From Streptomyces sp. man185 (GTDB taxonomy: Bacteria > Actinomycetota > Actinomycetes > Streptomycetales > Streptomycetaceae), in NCBI GenBank assembly GCA_002551355.1, contig NTHE01000018.1, positions 1 to 64,000 on the forward strand: a stretch of DNA of 64,000 bases, given 5' to 3'. Numbering within the stretch: the stretch's first letter is position 1; each line of letters begins with the position of its first letter. Of the stretch, positions 17,805 to 26,503 are shown one piece after another. The position numbers and the translations under genes are program-made. Below the pieces are notes generated by a model, which saw only the letters and a list, made by a program, of their open reading frames with translations, had not been told where the DNA came from and made no database searches.

Positions 17805-18356
17805 TCACCCCGCCGCCAGCGCCTCCCCATCGAAGACCTGCGTGTTCTGCGCGGCCGCGATGCGCCACACCCCGTCGTCCTTCGCCAGGACGTAGGTCGG
17901 CGTGCCCGGGACCGACTCGGGATGGGCGGCCACGAGTGCGGAGGGGTCCTCCTGGCCGTGGAAGATCTCGTCCAGGAAGCGGCCGTCGTCGCGGGCGACC
18001 GGGCGCTGGCGGATCTTGACGGCGGCGATGTCGGGGCGGATGAAGAGGATCAGGTCGACCGCGTAGGCGGCCGTCACGGGGGCGTCCGCCTGCGGGGGCA
18101 GCACCGTGCGGGTGAAGGCGCTGATCTCCGGCAGGCCCGTCAGTCTCTTCCCGTGGGCCGTGGTCCAGATGGCGTCCTCGCGGAAGCCGCCGAGGAAGGC
18201 GTCGGGCAGGGCGTTCTGCTGGGCGTGCTGCACACCGGCGACGAACGCGACGATGGCGTCGACGTCCTCCTGCGGGGCCGGAACGCCGATGACGGCGGGC
18301 ACGGCGGCGTTGGCCGTCGCGACGGAGGGCGTGGCGACGGAGGGCGTGGCGCTCAT
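17805..18356 (-). CDS. SgcJ/EcaC-like NTF2-fold protein
   Basis: 183 residues from ATG 18356, which has AAGGAG 8 nt upstream; the frame from 18419 would add 21 unsupported residues. The N-terminal 30 residues are a repetitive Ala/Val/Thr-rich stretch (two copies of PSVATPSVATAN-like sequence), followed by an NTF2-type domain: VDAIVAFVAGVQHAQQNALP, FREDAIWTTAHGKRLTGL, the long strands AAYAVDLILFIRPDIAAVKI and PTYVLAKDDGVWRIAAAQNT. Members of this group (SnoaL/DUF4440) include proteins of unknown enzymatic role; no active site can be assigned. Transcribed alone between ask and the DUF5063 gene. Confidence 0.65.
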   Translation of the reverse strand: MSATPSVATPSVATANAAVPAVIGVPAPQEDVDAIVAFVAGVQHAQQNALPDAFLGGFREDAIWTTAHGKRLTGLPEISAFTRTVLPPQADAPVTAAYAVDLILFIRPDIAAVKIRQRPVARDDGRFLDEIFHGQEDPSALVAAHPESVPGTPTYVLAKDDGVWRIAAAQNTQVFDGEALAAG

Positions 18357-18451
18357 GAGGAATCTCCTTGTGGGATGCGGCCGTTGCATCGGCCGTTCAT
18401 CCGGAGCATTCGCCCTCAAGTGCAGTTGAGGTCAAGGGCCTTCCGCAGGCC

Positions 18452-19111
18452 CTACTTCACCGGCCGCAGCCCCAGCGGCGCCGCGATCTCCTGGAGCATC
18501 ACGCGGCCCGCCTCCTCCGCGAGGTCGTCCTCACCCGGGTCCTGGTCGGTGTCCAGGCCGTCCAGTTCCTCCAGGGGCTGGCCGAGGCGGATGTGGGCGA
18601 CGAGGGACTGGAGGGCGCGGAGGGTGGCGGAGGCGGTGGAGCCCCAGTTGGAGAAGTACGAGAACTGCCACCACCACAGCGCCTCGGCGGTGCGGTCCGC
18701 CTCGTAGTGCGCGAGGCCGTGGCCGAGGTCGGTGACCAGGTCGGCCAGGTCGTCGGAGATGCGGTGCGGGACCGGGGCCTTGCGGGGCTCGTACGGGTCG
18801 AAGACCTCGGAGTAGACGTCGATCGGCTCCAGCAGCGCCGCGAACCGCTCGCGCAGGCCGTCCGCGTCCGGCTCCGCGCCGAGGTCCGGTTCGTACCGCT
18901 CGTCGGGCAGGACGTCCTCGTACGCGCCGAGGCGGCCGCCCGCGAGCAGGAGCTGCGAGACCTGGAGAAGCAGGACCGGGACGGCCTCTTCCGGCTCGTC
19001 GACCTTGGACACCTCGGCGACCGCGACGATGAACGTCTTGATCTGGTCCGCGATCTGGACGGCGAAGTCTCCCGGGTCCTGCGTGACGGAGTTCAGCGTG
19101 GCGTCAGACAT
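18452..19111 (-). CDS. DUF5063 protein
   Basis: 219 residues, all helical, acidic (many D/E), with motifs DFAVQIADQIKTFIVAVAEV, LLLAGGRLGAYEDVLPDE and ALWWWQFSYFSNWGSTAS. This matches DUF5063, found beside recR in Streptomyces. Function unknown. It lies 84 bp downstream of recR in the same direction, so recR, DUF5063 and possibly YbaB are one transcription unit. The conserved tryptophan-rich WWWQFSYFSNWG segment is the most likely functional site. No membrane span. Confidence 0.75.
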   Translation of the reverse strand: MSDATLNSVTQDPGDFAVQIADQIKTFIVAVAEVSKVDEPEEAVPVLLLQVSQLLLAGGRLGAYEDVLPDERYEPDLGAEPDADGLRERFAALLEPIDVYSEVFDPYEPRKAPVPHRISDDLADLVTDLGHGLAHYEADRTAEALWWWQFSYFSNWGSTASATLRALQSLVAHIRLGQPLEELDGLDTDQDPGEDDLAEEAGRVMLQEIAAPLGLRPVK

Positions 19112-19194
19112 CGAGGGGACCTCCCGTGGGCGCGGTCACAGACGGCGAAGCGGACGGCGGTACGTGCAGGAGCCGGGGGCGTACGGCGGTGGCG

Positions 19195-19794
19195 TCAGAC
19201 ATCCAGCAGCCGCCTCCCCTCGAAAGCGCGACCCAGGGTGACCTCGTCGGCGTACTCCAGGTCGCCGCCGACCGGCAGGCCGCTGGCCAGCCGGGTCACC
19301 CTGAGGCCCATCGGCTTGACCATCCGCGCCAGGTACGTCGCGGTGGCCTCGCCCTCCAGGTTGGGGTCGGTCGCGAGGATCAGCTCCGTGATGGAGCCGT
19401 CCGCGAGCCGCGCCAGCAGCTCGCGGATGCGCAGGTCGTCCGGGCCGACGCCCTCGATGGGGCTGATCGCCCCGCCCAGAACGTGGTAGCGGCCCCGGAA
19501 CTCACGCGTCCGCTCGATCGCCACGACGTCCTTGGGCTCCTCGACCACGCAGATGACGCTCTGGTCGCGGCGGGCGTCCCGGCAGATCCCGCACCGCTCC
19601 TGCTGCGCGACATTGCCGCACACGGCGCAGAACCGGACCTTGTCCTTGACCTCCAGGAGGGCGTGGGCGAGCCGGCGTACGTCGGTGGGCTCGGCCTGCA
19701 GGATGTGAAAGGCGATCCGCTGCGCGCTCTTGGGACCGACGCCGGGCAGCCTGCCCAGTTCGTCGATGAGGTCCTGAACAACGCCTTCGTACAA
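19195..19794 (-). CDS. recR: Recombination mediator protein RecR
   Basis: 199 residues, the normal length. RecR works with RecF and RecO to load RecA onto SSB-coated gapped DNA. Visible features in order: the helix-hairpin-helix [20 protein letters not shown], the Cys4 zinc finger [16 protein letters not shown], and the Toprim domain with [17 protein letters not shown] and the [17 protein letters not shown] stretch. Clean start at ATG 19794. It lies downstream of YbaB in the classical ybaB-recR order. Confidence 0.96.
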   Translation of the reverse strand: MYEGVVQDLIDELGRLPGVGPKSAQRIAFHILQAEPTDVRRLAHALLEVKDKVRFCAVCGNVAQQERCGICRDARRDQSVICVVEEPKDVVAIERTREFRGRYHVLGGAISPIEGVGPDDLRIRELLARLADGSITELILATDPNLEGEATATYLARMVKPMGLRVTRLASGLPVGGDLEYADEVTLGRAFEGRRLLDV

Positions 19795-19898
19795 CGGAAC
19801 GCCTTTCTTCGCTTCCTGCTCCGTACCGTAGTGGGTACGGGTCGGTACCAGTAGGCCTCGGTGGGCCTGCGGAACCTATGGGCCGGCGGCCGGCCGGG

Positions 19899-20258
19899 TC
19901 AGAACGGCAGACCCGGGATGCCGCCCCCGCCGCCCAGGCCCTGCGCCAGCGGGCCGAGCTTCTCCTGCTGGAGCGCCTGCGCGTTCTCGTTGGCCGCCTG
20001 GACGGCCGCGACGACGAGGTCGGCGAGCGTCTCGGTGTCCTCCGGGTCCACCGCCTTCGGGTCGATCACCAGGGCACGGAGCTCGCCGGAGCCGGTCACG
20101 GTGGCCTTCACGAGACCGCCGCCCGCCTGTCCATCGACCTCGGTCCTGGCCAGTTCCTCCTGGGCAGCCGCGAGATCCTGCTGCATCTTCTGGGCCTGCT
20201 GGAGCAACTGCTGCATATTGGGCTGGCCACCACCGGGAATCACGGTCACTCCTGGCAT
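19899..20258 (-). CDS. YbaB/EbfC nucleoid-associated protein
   Basis: 119 residues. Binds DNA as a dimer and is encoded next to recR in many bacteria. The family core is [25 protein letters not shown] sequence (here [20 protein letters not shown]), then [25 protein letters not shown]. The C-terminus is glycine-rich ([11 protein letters not shown]), as usual in actinomycetes. It precedes recR in the same direction; a promoter must lie in 20259-20575, divergent to the SLATT gene. Confidence 0.93.
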   Translation of the reverse strand: MPGVTVIPGGGQPNMQQLLQQAQKMQQDLAAAQEELARTEVDGQAGGGLVKATVTGSGELRALVIDPKAVDPEDTETLADLVVAAVQAANENAQALQQEKLGPLAQGLGGGGGIPGLPF

Positions 20259-20575
20259 TTCGACGACAAATGTTTCGGTAAGCCGAGCCTACGTGCTCCT
20301 TGGTCACCGCGCTCCACCCGCCGGGGGGCAACTCTTTCGAGTGAGATCTCAGAACCGGCGTGAGTGCTCCTATACCTGACCAGCGGCCCTGTGCAGGCGG
20401 GAATCCAGCGATTTCGACCCCACGGCCCACCATTCGGCGGTAGGAAGGGCATGCACATCGGCACACGAGCGTGCATGTGCGGTGACGCAGAGTTACCACC
20501 CGGAGGTCGTCGGTCGCGCGGACCGCCGCGTCCGTCCCGTCCGTCCCGTCCGTCAGAGTGCAGAGGAGTGCCCCG
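20259..20575. other. Divergent promoter region of ybaB-recR and the SLATT gene
   Basis: About 320 bp. No clear -10/-35 pair or repeat could be assigned. The triplet CGTCCCGTCCGTCCCGTCCGT near 20532-20552 is a short tandem run just before the SLATT ribosome-binding site. Confidence 0.4.
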
Positions 20576-21400
20576 GTGAGCCAGCCGGAGATGCAGCCCG
20601 AGGGGCCGCCCCGCAAGGAGTCCGATGCGGGATCCGGTGAGACCGGAGCTGAGCATTCCGCCACGGGAGCCCCTGCCGAGAGGCGCGCCGGCGGCCGCGC
20701 CGGGTGGCGTGCCGGTGGGCGGGATCTGACCGGGCGCCCCTTCCCTCTCGGCGACTGGGGCGAGCCGGCCGAGCGGCTCGACGAGCTCTACCGCTGGGTC
20801 GAGACCGGCGCCCTGGACACCGCCGACTGGTATCTGAACGACCGGGTCTGGAAGCGCCGGGCCGCGAGGACGCTGCGGATGGGCACGGCCGCCGGGGTGG
20901 TCGCCGGAGCCGCCCTGCCGCTGCTCGACCTGACCGGCGCGCTGAGCGGCTCGGCGGGCTGGGGCTATCTGTCACTGCTGCTGGGGGCCGCCTGTATGGC
21001 CTGCGACCGGTATTTCGGTCTCACCTCCGGGTGGATAAGGAACCTCGCCACGGCCCAGGCGGTGCAGCGGCGGCTCCAGGTGCTCCAGTTCGACTGGGCC
21101 TCGGAGTGCGTACGGGAGATGCTCGGGCCGACCGAGGGCACGGCCAGCGAGGCGACCGAGCGGTGCCTGGGGGTGCTGCGGAGGTTCTCCGAGGACGTGA
21201 CCGAGCTGGTGCGCTCGGAGACGGCGGACTGGATGGTGGAGTTCCGGGCGGGGCCCGCGCCGATGGGCATGCAGGCTCTGGCGACGGGGGGCGCGGGGCG
21301 GGGTGAGCCGGGGGTGGCGCCGGGGCGGTTCTCGATGCCGTCGGTGGCGGCGCGGCCGAACATGCCGCGGCAGCGGCCGCCGGAGTCGCCGCCGCGGTGA
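20576..21400 (+). CDS. SLATT-domain membrane protein
   Basis: 274 residues from GTG 20576, which has GAGGAG upstream; an ATG at 20558 is less likely. The N-terminal 55 residues are polar, alanine/arginine-rich and low-complexity. The central SLATT-type segment has the two-helix hairpin TAAGVVAGAALPLLDLTG and GYLSLLLGAACMACDRYFG, followed by the long helix ATAQAVQRRLQVLQFDWASE. SLATT domains are proposed pore-forming effectors of nucleotide-second-messenger conflict systems, but this particular copy is a conserved neighbour of recR in Streptomyces, so it may have a housekeeping role. The C-terminal 60 residues are proline/glycine-rich. Confidence 0.7.
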   Translation: MSQPEMQPEGPPRKESDAGSGETGAEHSATGAPAERRAGGRAGWRAGGRDLTGRPFPLGDWGEPAERLDELYRWVETGALDTADWYLNDRVWKRRAARTLRMGTAAGVVAGAALPLLDLTGALSGSAGWGYLSLLLGAACMACDRYFGLTSGWIRNLATAQAVQRRLQVLQFDWASECVREMLGPTEGTASEATERCLGVLRRFSEDVTELVRSETADWMVEFRAGPAPMGMQALATGGAGRGEPGVAPGRFSMPSVAARPNMPRQRPPESPPR

Positions 21401-21447
21401 GCGGCTTTCGGGGGCTCCGCCCCCGGGCCCCCGGTCCTCAATCGCCG

Positions 21448-21556
21448 GACGGACTGGATCTTGGCACCCCGGTCCGCAAGGCATGGGGACGGGCCGGATT
21501 CTGGCACCCCCGGTCCGGGGGCCGCTGGGACGGGCCGGATTCTGGCGCCCCCGGTC
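21448..21556. repeat. Three imperfect tandem repeats of about 40 bp
   Basis: Units with the core GGACGGGCCGGATTCTGGC lie at about 21486 and 21527, with a diverged copy at 21448. Each is followed by a CACCCC/GCCCCC-GGTCCG tail. Typical of the GC-rich intergenic repeats downstream of Streptomyces genes. Confidence 0.6.
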
Positions 21557-21625
21557 CGCAAAGCGCAGGGACGCGTTGAAATGGGCGAACCGGTTCTCGA
21601 TCGCCGGACAGGCTTGATCGGGGCG

Positions 21626-22276
21626 TCAGCTGAAGATGATCATTGAGCCTTGGGCCAGGCTGCGGGTCGCTGCCGCGTGGAGGCCTAGCCAGACGTGGCG
21701 TTCGCGGGCGAACGGGCTCTCGTCGTAGGGGATCGGTTCCGCCGGTTCCTCCAGGGTGGTGGGGCCTGCGGGGGGTTGCGGAGCGGCCGGCGGGTTGGCC
21801 GGGTCGATGCCGATGGACGGGGCGACGAACTCCAGCTCCCGCAGCAGCCCGTGCGCGGAGCCCAGCGGGCCGCCGCCCGCCAGCAGCGCGTCGTCGGAGA
21901 GCGGGGCGGGGAAGTCCAGCGGGACGTACGCCCCGGCGTGGTCGTAGTGCCAGACCAGGTGCGACTGCTGCGCGCCCTGTTCGAACATCTCCAGGAGTTG
22001 CTCGTAGTCGCCGTCGAGACCGGCGACCGGGGTGACGGCGAGGCCGCTCAGCTGGAGCAGGTAGGCGCGGCGCAGGAAGTGCAGGGCGTCGTAGTCGAAT
22101 CCGGCCACGGGGGCGACATCCCCGGTGAGGCCCGGCATGTAGGCGTAGACGGGGACGGGCGGCAGCCCGGCGTCGTTCAGCGCCTTGTCGTAGACGGCGA
22201 TCTCTTCGGCGAAGGGGTTGTCGGCGCTGTGGCACAGCACGTCGACGAGGGGGACCAGCCACAGGTCACAGGCCAC
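21626..22276 (-). CDS. Conserved protein of unknown function
   Basis: 216 residues. Starts MACDLWLVPLVDVLCHSADNP, with no signal peptide, and is rich in aromatic and acidic residues (MFEQGAQQSHLVWHYDHAGAYVPLDF, RHVWLGLHAAATRSLAQGSMIIFS). A long proline-rich loop lies at residues 150-175. I do not recognise a family; the overall pattern is of a soluble alpha/beta protein. It reads in the same direction as the downstream end of the GntR gene, 60 bp away, so they may be co-transcribed. Confidence 0.55.
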   Translation of the reverse strand: MACDLWLVPLVDVLCHSADNPFAEEIAVYDKALNDAGLPPVPVYAYMPGLTGDVAPVAGFDYDALHFLRRAYLLQLSGLAVTPVAGLDGDYEQLLEMFEQGAQQSHLVWHYDHAGAYVPLDFPAPLSDDALLAGGGPLGSAHGLLRELEFVAPSIGIDPANPPAAPQPPAGPTTLEEPAEPIPYDESPFARERHVWLGLHAAATRSLAQGSMIIFS

Positions 22277-22336
22277 GAAGTCTCGCTCTCGGAAGGGTTC
22301 GGGCGATCGTCGGGACAGCGTAGTGCGGGGCGAACC

Positions 22337-23092
22337 TCACGCACAGTGCCCCGGGGACTCCGGAGACATCGGACGTGCCGGGGGCTTCGTGGACTCCGGC
22401 GGTCCGGGGGCCTTCCCCTCGGCCTCCCGCGCCTCCAGGCGGTCCGCCCAGGCGAGCGCGTGCGCGTAGTAGGAGTGCATGGCGGCATGGACCTGTTCGT
22501 GGTCGCCGCGGGCGATGGCCTCGACCAGCTCCTCGTGGCCGAACCACAGCACGTTCTCGTCCATGCCGTCGCGGCGCAGCCGGTGCACGGCGAACACCCA
22601 GGCCTGGACGCGGAGCCGGGTGAGGAAGTCGGCGACGTACGGGTTGAGGACGAACTGCCCCAGCTCCCGCCAGAACCGCAGGTCGTACCCGATCAGCACG
22701 TCGAGGTCGCCGCCCTTCGCCGCGCGGACCGCCTCCGCCGCCCGCCGGCGGATCGAGGCGAGCCCCTCGGGCCGGACGGCGACCCGCTCGGCGGGGTTGC
22801 GGAAGAGGCCCTCGACGACGAGGGCGCGGGCCTCGGCCATCGCGCGGTAGTCGGCGACGGTGAACTCGCGTACCTGGAAGCCCCGGTGCTGGTCGGAGGC
22901 GAGGAGACCCTGCGCGGAGAGGTCGAAGAGCGCCTCACGGACGGGCGTCGCGGAGACCCCGTACTGCTCGGCGATCTGCTTGACCGTGAACTCCCGGCCC
23001 GGCGGAAGACGTCCTGCGAGCACCTCGTCACGCAGCGCGTCGGCGATCTGCTGGCGCAGGGTATTGCGCGTCACACCTCCGCTCGGACTCAT
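22337..23092 (-). CDS. GntR-family (FadR/FCD) transcriptional regulator
   Basis: 251 residues from ATG 23092, which has GGAAGGGG upstream. An N-terminal winged helix (LRQQIADALRDEVLAGRLPP, VKQIAEQYGVSATPVREALF) is followed by an all-helical FCD ligand domain with LVVEGLF and EELVEAIARGDHEQVHAAMH; the metal-binding residues of FCD domains would be the D/H residues there (YDLRFW, HEELV, HSYYAH). The proline-rich tail is poorly conserved. It follows the aminotransferase on the same strand by about 220 bp and may regulate it, perhaps sensing its substrate. Confidence 0.88.
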   Translation of the reverse strand: MSPSGGVTRNTLRQQIADALRDEVLAGRLPPGREFTVKQIAEQYGVSATPVREALFDLSAQGLLASDQHRGFQVREFTVADYRAMAEARALVVEGLFRNPAERVAVRPEGLASIRRRAAEAVRAAKGGDLDVLIGYDLRFWRELGQFVLNPYVADFLTRLRVQAWVFAVHRLRRDGMDENVLWFGHEELVEAIARGDHEQVHAAMHSYYAHALAWADRLEAREAEGKAPGPPESTKPPARPMSPESPGHCA

Positions 23093-23311
23093 GCCGGCCC
23101 CTTCCGTCCGTACCGTTCGTATCCGTCCGTCCATGTCCGCCCCCGTGCGCCGACCGTTCCGGCGGGGGCGCCGCTGGCTCGGGTCACCTTAAGCCAGGGC
23201 CGCCGCCGTGCCCGTTTTCGGGCACGGCGGGGAGACGTACGGGGTCGATCGCGTACGGAATCAGATCGTCCGGTTACTCGGCGTACCGGAGCGTGCGGGT
23301 GGGACGAGCCG

Positions 23312-24697
23312 TTACGACGCGCCCTGCACCGTGTACGTGTCGGCCACGGAGAGCGCCACGTCCAGGGCCGCGAGGCCTTCCTTGGCCTCGGCCTCGGAGA
23401 CGTTGCAGGCGGGGACGGCGTGGGTCCGGTTCATGTTGATGAACGGCCACAGCCCCTGCTTCTTCGCCGCCGCGCCGAAGGCCGCCATCGGAGCGGCGGC
23501 CTCGCCCGAGGCGTTGTACGGGACGAGCGGCTCGCGCGTCTCCCGGTCGCGGACCAGGTCCAGCGCCCAGAACGCGCCGAGGCCGCGGACCTCGCCGACC
23601 GAGGGATGGCGTTCGGCGAGGTCCCGGAGGCCGGGGCCGAGGACGGTCTCGCCGATCCGGGCCGCGTGCTCGACGACCTTCTCGTCCTCCATCACGCCGA
23701 TGGTGGCGACGGCGGCGGCGCAGGCCAGCGGGTGCCCGGAGTAGGTGAGGCCGCCGGGGTAGGGGCGGGTCTCGAAGGTGGCGGCGATCTCGGCGCTGAT
23801 GGCGACGCCGCCGAGCGGCACGTAACCGGAGTTGACGCCCTTGGCGAAGGTCAGCAGGTCGGGCACGACGTCGAAGTGGTCGGCGGCGAACCAGGCGCCG
23901 GTGCGGCCGAATCCGGCCATCACCTCGTCGAGCACGAAGACGATCCCGTACCGGTCGCAGATCTCGCGGACGCCCGCGAGATAGCCCGGCGGCGGGGTCA
24001 TGATGCCCGCCGTACCCGGGATGGTCTCCAGGATGATCGCGGCGATGGCGGACGGGCCCTCGTAGGCGAGGGTGTCCTCCAGGTGCTGGAGCGCGCGGGC
24101 GCACTCCTCGGCCTCGTTCGCCGCGTGGAACGGGGAGCGGTAGAGGAACGGGGCCCAGAAGCGGACGACGCCCGCCGAGCCGTTGTCGGAGGGCCAGCGG
24201 CGCGGGTCGCCGGTGAGGTTGATCGCGGTGGAGGTGGCCCCGTGGTACGAGCGGTAGGCGGAGAGCACCTTCGGCCGGCCGGTGTGCAGCCGGGCCATGC
24301 GGATGGCGTTCTCGACGGCCTCGGCCCCGCCGTTGGTGAAGAAGATCTTGTCCAGGTCGCCGGGGGTGCGCTCGGCGATGAGGCGTGCGGCCTCGGAGCG
24401 CGCCTCGATCGCGAACGCGGGCGCGAAGGTGGCGAGCTTGCCCGCCTGCTCCTGGATCGCGGCGATCACGGTGGGGTGCTGGTAGCCGATGTTGGTGTAG
24501 ACGAGCCCGCTGGTGAAGTCGAGGTAGCGGTTGCCGTCGTAGTCCCAGAAGTAGGACCCCTCGGCGCCGGCGACGGCGAGCGGGTCGATGAGGCCCTGGG
24601 CGGACCAGGAGTGGAACACGTGCGCGCGGTCCGCGGCCTTCACGGCCGCACCGGCCGCGGGGTCGGCGTACGGGGCATGAGGGGCATGAGGGGTCAT
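23312..24697 (-). CDS. Class III pyridoxal-phosphate aminotransferase
   Basis: 461 residues of the omega-aminotransferase type. Visible: FDYDGNRYLDFTSGL-like WDYDGNRYLDFTSGLVYTNI, the PLP phosphate-binding IFFTNGGAEAVENAIRMARL, YRSYHG, the Asp of FVLDEVMAGFGRTG that contacts the PLP nitrogen, and the Schiff-base Lys in LLTFAKGVNSGYVPLGG. It probably transfers an amino group from an omega-amine or beta-amino acid to pyruvate or 2-oxoglutarate; the substrate cannot be told. It is divergent from the DJ-1/MarR operon and upstream of the GntR regulator. Confidence 0.87.
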   Translation of the reverse strand: MTPHAPHAPYADPAAGAAVKAADRAHVFHSWSAQGLIDPLAVAGAEGSYFWDYDGNRYLDFTSGLVYTNIGYQHPTVIAAIQEQAGKLATFAPAFAIEARSEAARLIAERTPGDLDKIFFTNGGAEAVENAIRMARLHTGRPKVLSAYRSYHGATSTAINLTGDPRRWPSDNGSAGVVRFWAPFLYRSPFHAANEAEECARALQHLEDTLAYEGPSAIAAIILETIPGTAGIMTPPPGYLAGVREICDRYGIVFVLDEVMAGFGRTGAWFAADHFDVVPDLLTFAKGVNSGYVPLGGVAISAEIAATFETRPYPGGLTYSGHPLACAAAVATIGVMEDEKVVEHAARIGETVLGPGLRDLAERHPSVGEVRGLGAFWALDLVRDRETREPLVPYNASGEAAAPMAAFGAAAKKQGLWPFINMNRTHAVPACNVSEAEAKEGLAALDVALSVADTYTVQGAS

Positions 24698-24810
24698 GCG
24701 GCGAGCGTAGGCGCTGTTGGAGGGTGGCCTCCATGGCCACCTTGTACGGCTTGGGGCGGATGGATCGGCAGGGTGTCGGGTTCGGGCTCGGGTTCCGGCT
24801 TGCGATCCGT

Positions 24811-24846
24811 TGACAGCACGCTGTCGACATGACAGTCTTCTGTCAT
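24811..24846. promoter_or_regulatory. Tandem palindromic operators upstream of the DJ-1/MarR operon
   Basis: Two inverted repeats with the same half-site stand 19 bp apart: TGACAG-N4-CTGTCG (24811-24826) and TGACAG-N4-CTGTCA (24830-24845, extended to ATGACAG/CTGTCAT). The second ends 19 bp before the ATG at 24865. This suits autoregulation by the MarR protein of this operon, two turns of DNA apart. Confidence 0.65.
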
Positions 24847-24864
24847 CGAGCCGAGGAGGTCATC

Positions 24865-25500
24865 ATGACCAGCAGCAGCGCCACCACCGTGCATCTCACC
24901 GTTTACGACACCTTCGCCGACTGGGAGACCGGGCACACCACCGCCCATCTCACGCAGAACGGCTACACCGTGCGGACCGTGGGGCTCTCCCGGGAGCCGG
25001 TGACGACCATGGGAGGCCTGCGCATCCAGCCCGACCTGGCGTTGGACGAACTGCGTCCGCAGGACAGTGCGTTGCTGATCCTGACCGGTGCGGCCGGGTG
25101 GGACACGGGCGACACGCTGGCCCCGTTCGCGCGGGCGGCCCGGTCCTTCCTGGACGCGGGGGCGCCGGTCGCGGCGATCTGCGGGGCGACGGCCGGGCTG
25201 GCCCGGGAAGGGCTGCTGGACGACCGGGCGCACACGAGCGCGATCTCCTTCTACCTCGCGGCGACGGGGTACGCGGGCGGCGCGAGGTACGTGGACGTGG
25301 ACGCCGTCACGGACGCCGGCGGGGGCGAGGACGCGGGTGCTGGCGGCCGGCTGATCACGGCCGGGCCGACGGAGCCGGTGGCGTTCGCGCGGGAGGTGTT
25401 CGCCCTGCTCGGGGTGTACGACGCGAAGAAGCTGGACGCGTGGTACCGGCTGTTCCACGACTCGGACGCGAGCGCGTACGAGGTGTTGCAGGGTGAGTGA
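24865..25500 (+). CDS. DJ-1/PfpI-family protein
   Basis: 211 residues from ATG 24865, which follows GAGGAGG; an upstream ATG at 24829 lies inside the operator and is unlikely. The class I amidotransferase-like fold has the nucleophile-elbow sequence APVAAICGATAGLARE with the active Cys, preceded by the strand SALLILTGAAGWDTGD. Members include chaperones, deglycases and ThiJ-like enzymes; no substrate can be assigned. The stop overlaps the MarR start (8 bp), so the two are coupled. Confidence 0.8.
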   Translation: MTSSSATTVHLTVYDTFADWETGHTTAHLTQNGYTVRTVGLSREPVTTMGGLRIQPDLALDELRPQDSALLILTGAAGWDTGDTLAPFARAARSFLDAGAPVAAICGATAGLAREGLLDDRAHTSAISFYLAATGYAGGARYVDVDAVTDAGGGEDAGAGGRLITAGPTEPVAFAREVFALLGVYDAKKLDAWYRLFHDSDASAYEVLQGE

Positions 25501-25978
25501 GGGCTCGGGCCGCGTCCCGTCCGAGCAGGAGTTGCTGAGCCGGGCGGCGCTGACGGTGTTCCGGCTGAACGGGCAGTTCCTTTCGGTGGCCGACGAGTTG
25601 GCGCGGCCGGGGGGCCTCACGTCGGCGTGGTGGCAGGTCCTGGGAGCGGTGCTGGTGGAGCCGTTGCCGGTGGCGGGGATCGCCAGGACTATGGGGATCA
25701 CCCGGCAGAGTGTGCAGCGGATCGCGGACCTGCTGGTCGAGCGGGGGCTCGCGGAGTACGCGGAGAACCCGGCCCACCGCCGCGCGAAGCTGTTGCGGGT
25801 GACGGAGGCGGGGCGGGAGGCCGTGTCCCGGATCGGCCCACCGCACGCGGAGTTCGCTGCGCGGCTGGTGGGGGAGCTGGGGGTGGAGGGGTTCGTGGAG
25901 GCGGTGCGGGTGCTGGAGCGGTTGTCGGAGACCCTGGACCACCTGACCGCCCCGGACCGGGCCCCTTCGGCCCCCTAG
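25493..25978 (+). CDS. MarR-family transcriptional regulator
   Basis: 161 residues, GTG start at 25493 overlapping the DJ-1 gene by 8 bp. The winged helix is VAGIARTMGITRQSVQRIADLLVERGL with the wing VEYAENPAHRRAKLLRVTEAG; helices on either side form the dimer interface. It should repress its own operon through the tandem TGACAG sites upstream of 24865. Ligand unknown. Confidence 0.85.
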   Translation: MSEGSGRVPSEQELLSRAALTVFRLNGQFLSVADELARPGGLTSAWWQVLGAVLVEPLPVAGIARTMGITRQSVQRIADLLVERGLAEYAENPAHRRAKLLRVTEAGREAVSRIGPPHAEFAARLVGELGVEGFVEAVRVLERLSETLDHLTAPDRAPSAP

Positions 25979-26137
25979 CCCGCGGGCCGGGTCCATCCGG
26001 CGAGAGCGGTGCCACCCGAGCCCGTCCGGCGGTTGAGGGCGGAACCGTCGAAGTGTCGGGCCTCGGGCTGAACAAGCCGGCTGCTCCTGGGCACCGTCCC
26101 CGTGCCGCGCACCGCCCTCGTCCGATCAAGGGTTCCG

Positions 26138-26303
26138 TCCTCGAACGCCGGACGGGCTGGGGGTGAGCGCCGGCCTCGAACGCCGGACGGGCTGGGGGTG
26201 AGCGCCGGCCTCGAACGCCGGACGGGCTGGGGGTGAGCGCCGGCCTCTAACGCCGGGCGGGCTGGGGGTGGGCGCCGGCCTCGAACGCCGGGCGGGCTGG
26301 GTA
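26138..26303. repeat. About 4.8 tandem copies of a 35-bp unit
   Basis: Copies start at 26167, 26202, 26237 and 26272, after a partial one at 26138. Each reads GCGCCGGCCTCGAACGCCGG then ACGGGCTGGGGGTGA, so CCGGC and GCCGG can form a small hairpin. No spacers separate the copies. The rest of 25979-26503 holds no gene; the kinase promoter lies after 26303. Confidence 0.8.
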
Positions 26304-26503
26304 GGCGCCGGACGGTCCGGGAGTGTGCCGGGGTGGGGGCGGGCCGGGCGGTACGGATGCGCGGCCGGGGGGCGCCGTCCTCGCTGCGGGGGTCGGGCCG
26401 CGGAACCGGAGCGTGGGCAGGCGTGTCGTAGAAGGGGACCGCGCCCCGCTGCCCCAGCCCGGCGGGGCTATCCTCGTGCGGGCCGCAGGGGAGGAAGCGC
26501 ACC

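Noticed and set aside
20576..21400. SLATT gene as an active CBASS-like effector
   Set aside because: No nucleotide-cyclase gene is near, and this copy sits in the core recR block, so a dedicated defence role is not supported.
21695..24832. Plus-strand open frame of 1045 codons
   Set aside because: Complement of the GntR and aminotransferase genes, both with clear motifs on the minus strand. The plus-strand product has no recognisable domain.
26138..26303. CRISPR array
   Set aside because: The 35-bp units are directly joined with no variable spacers and no cas genes are near.
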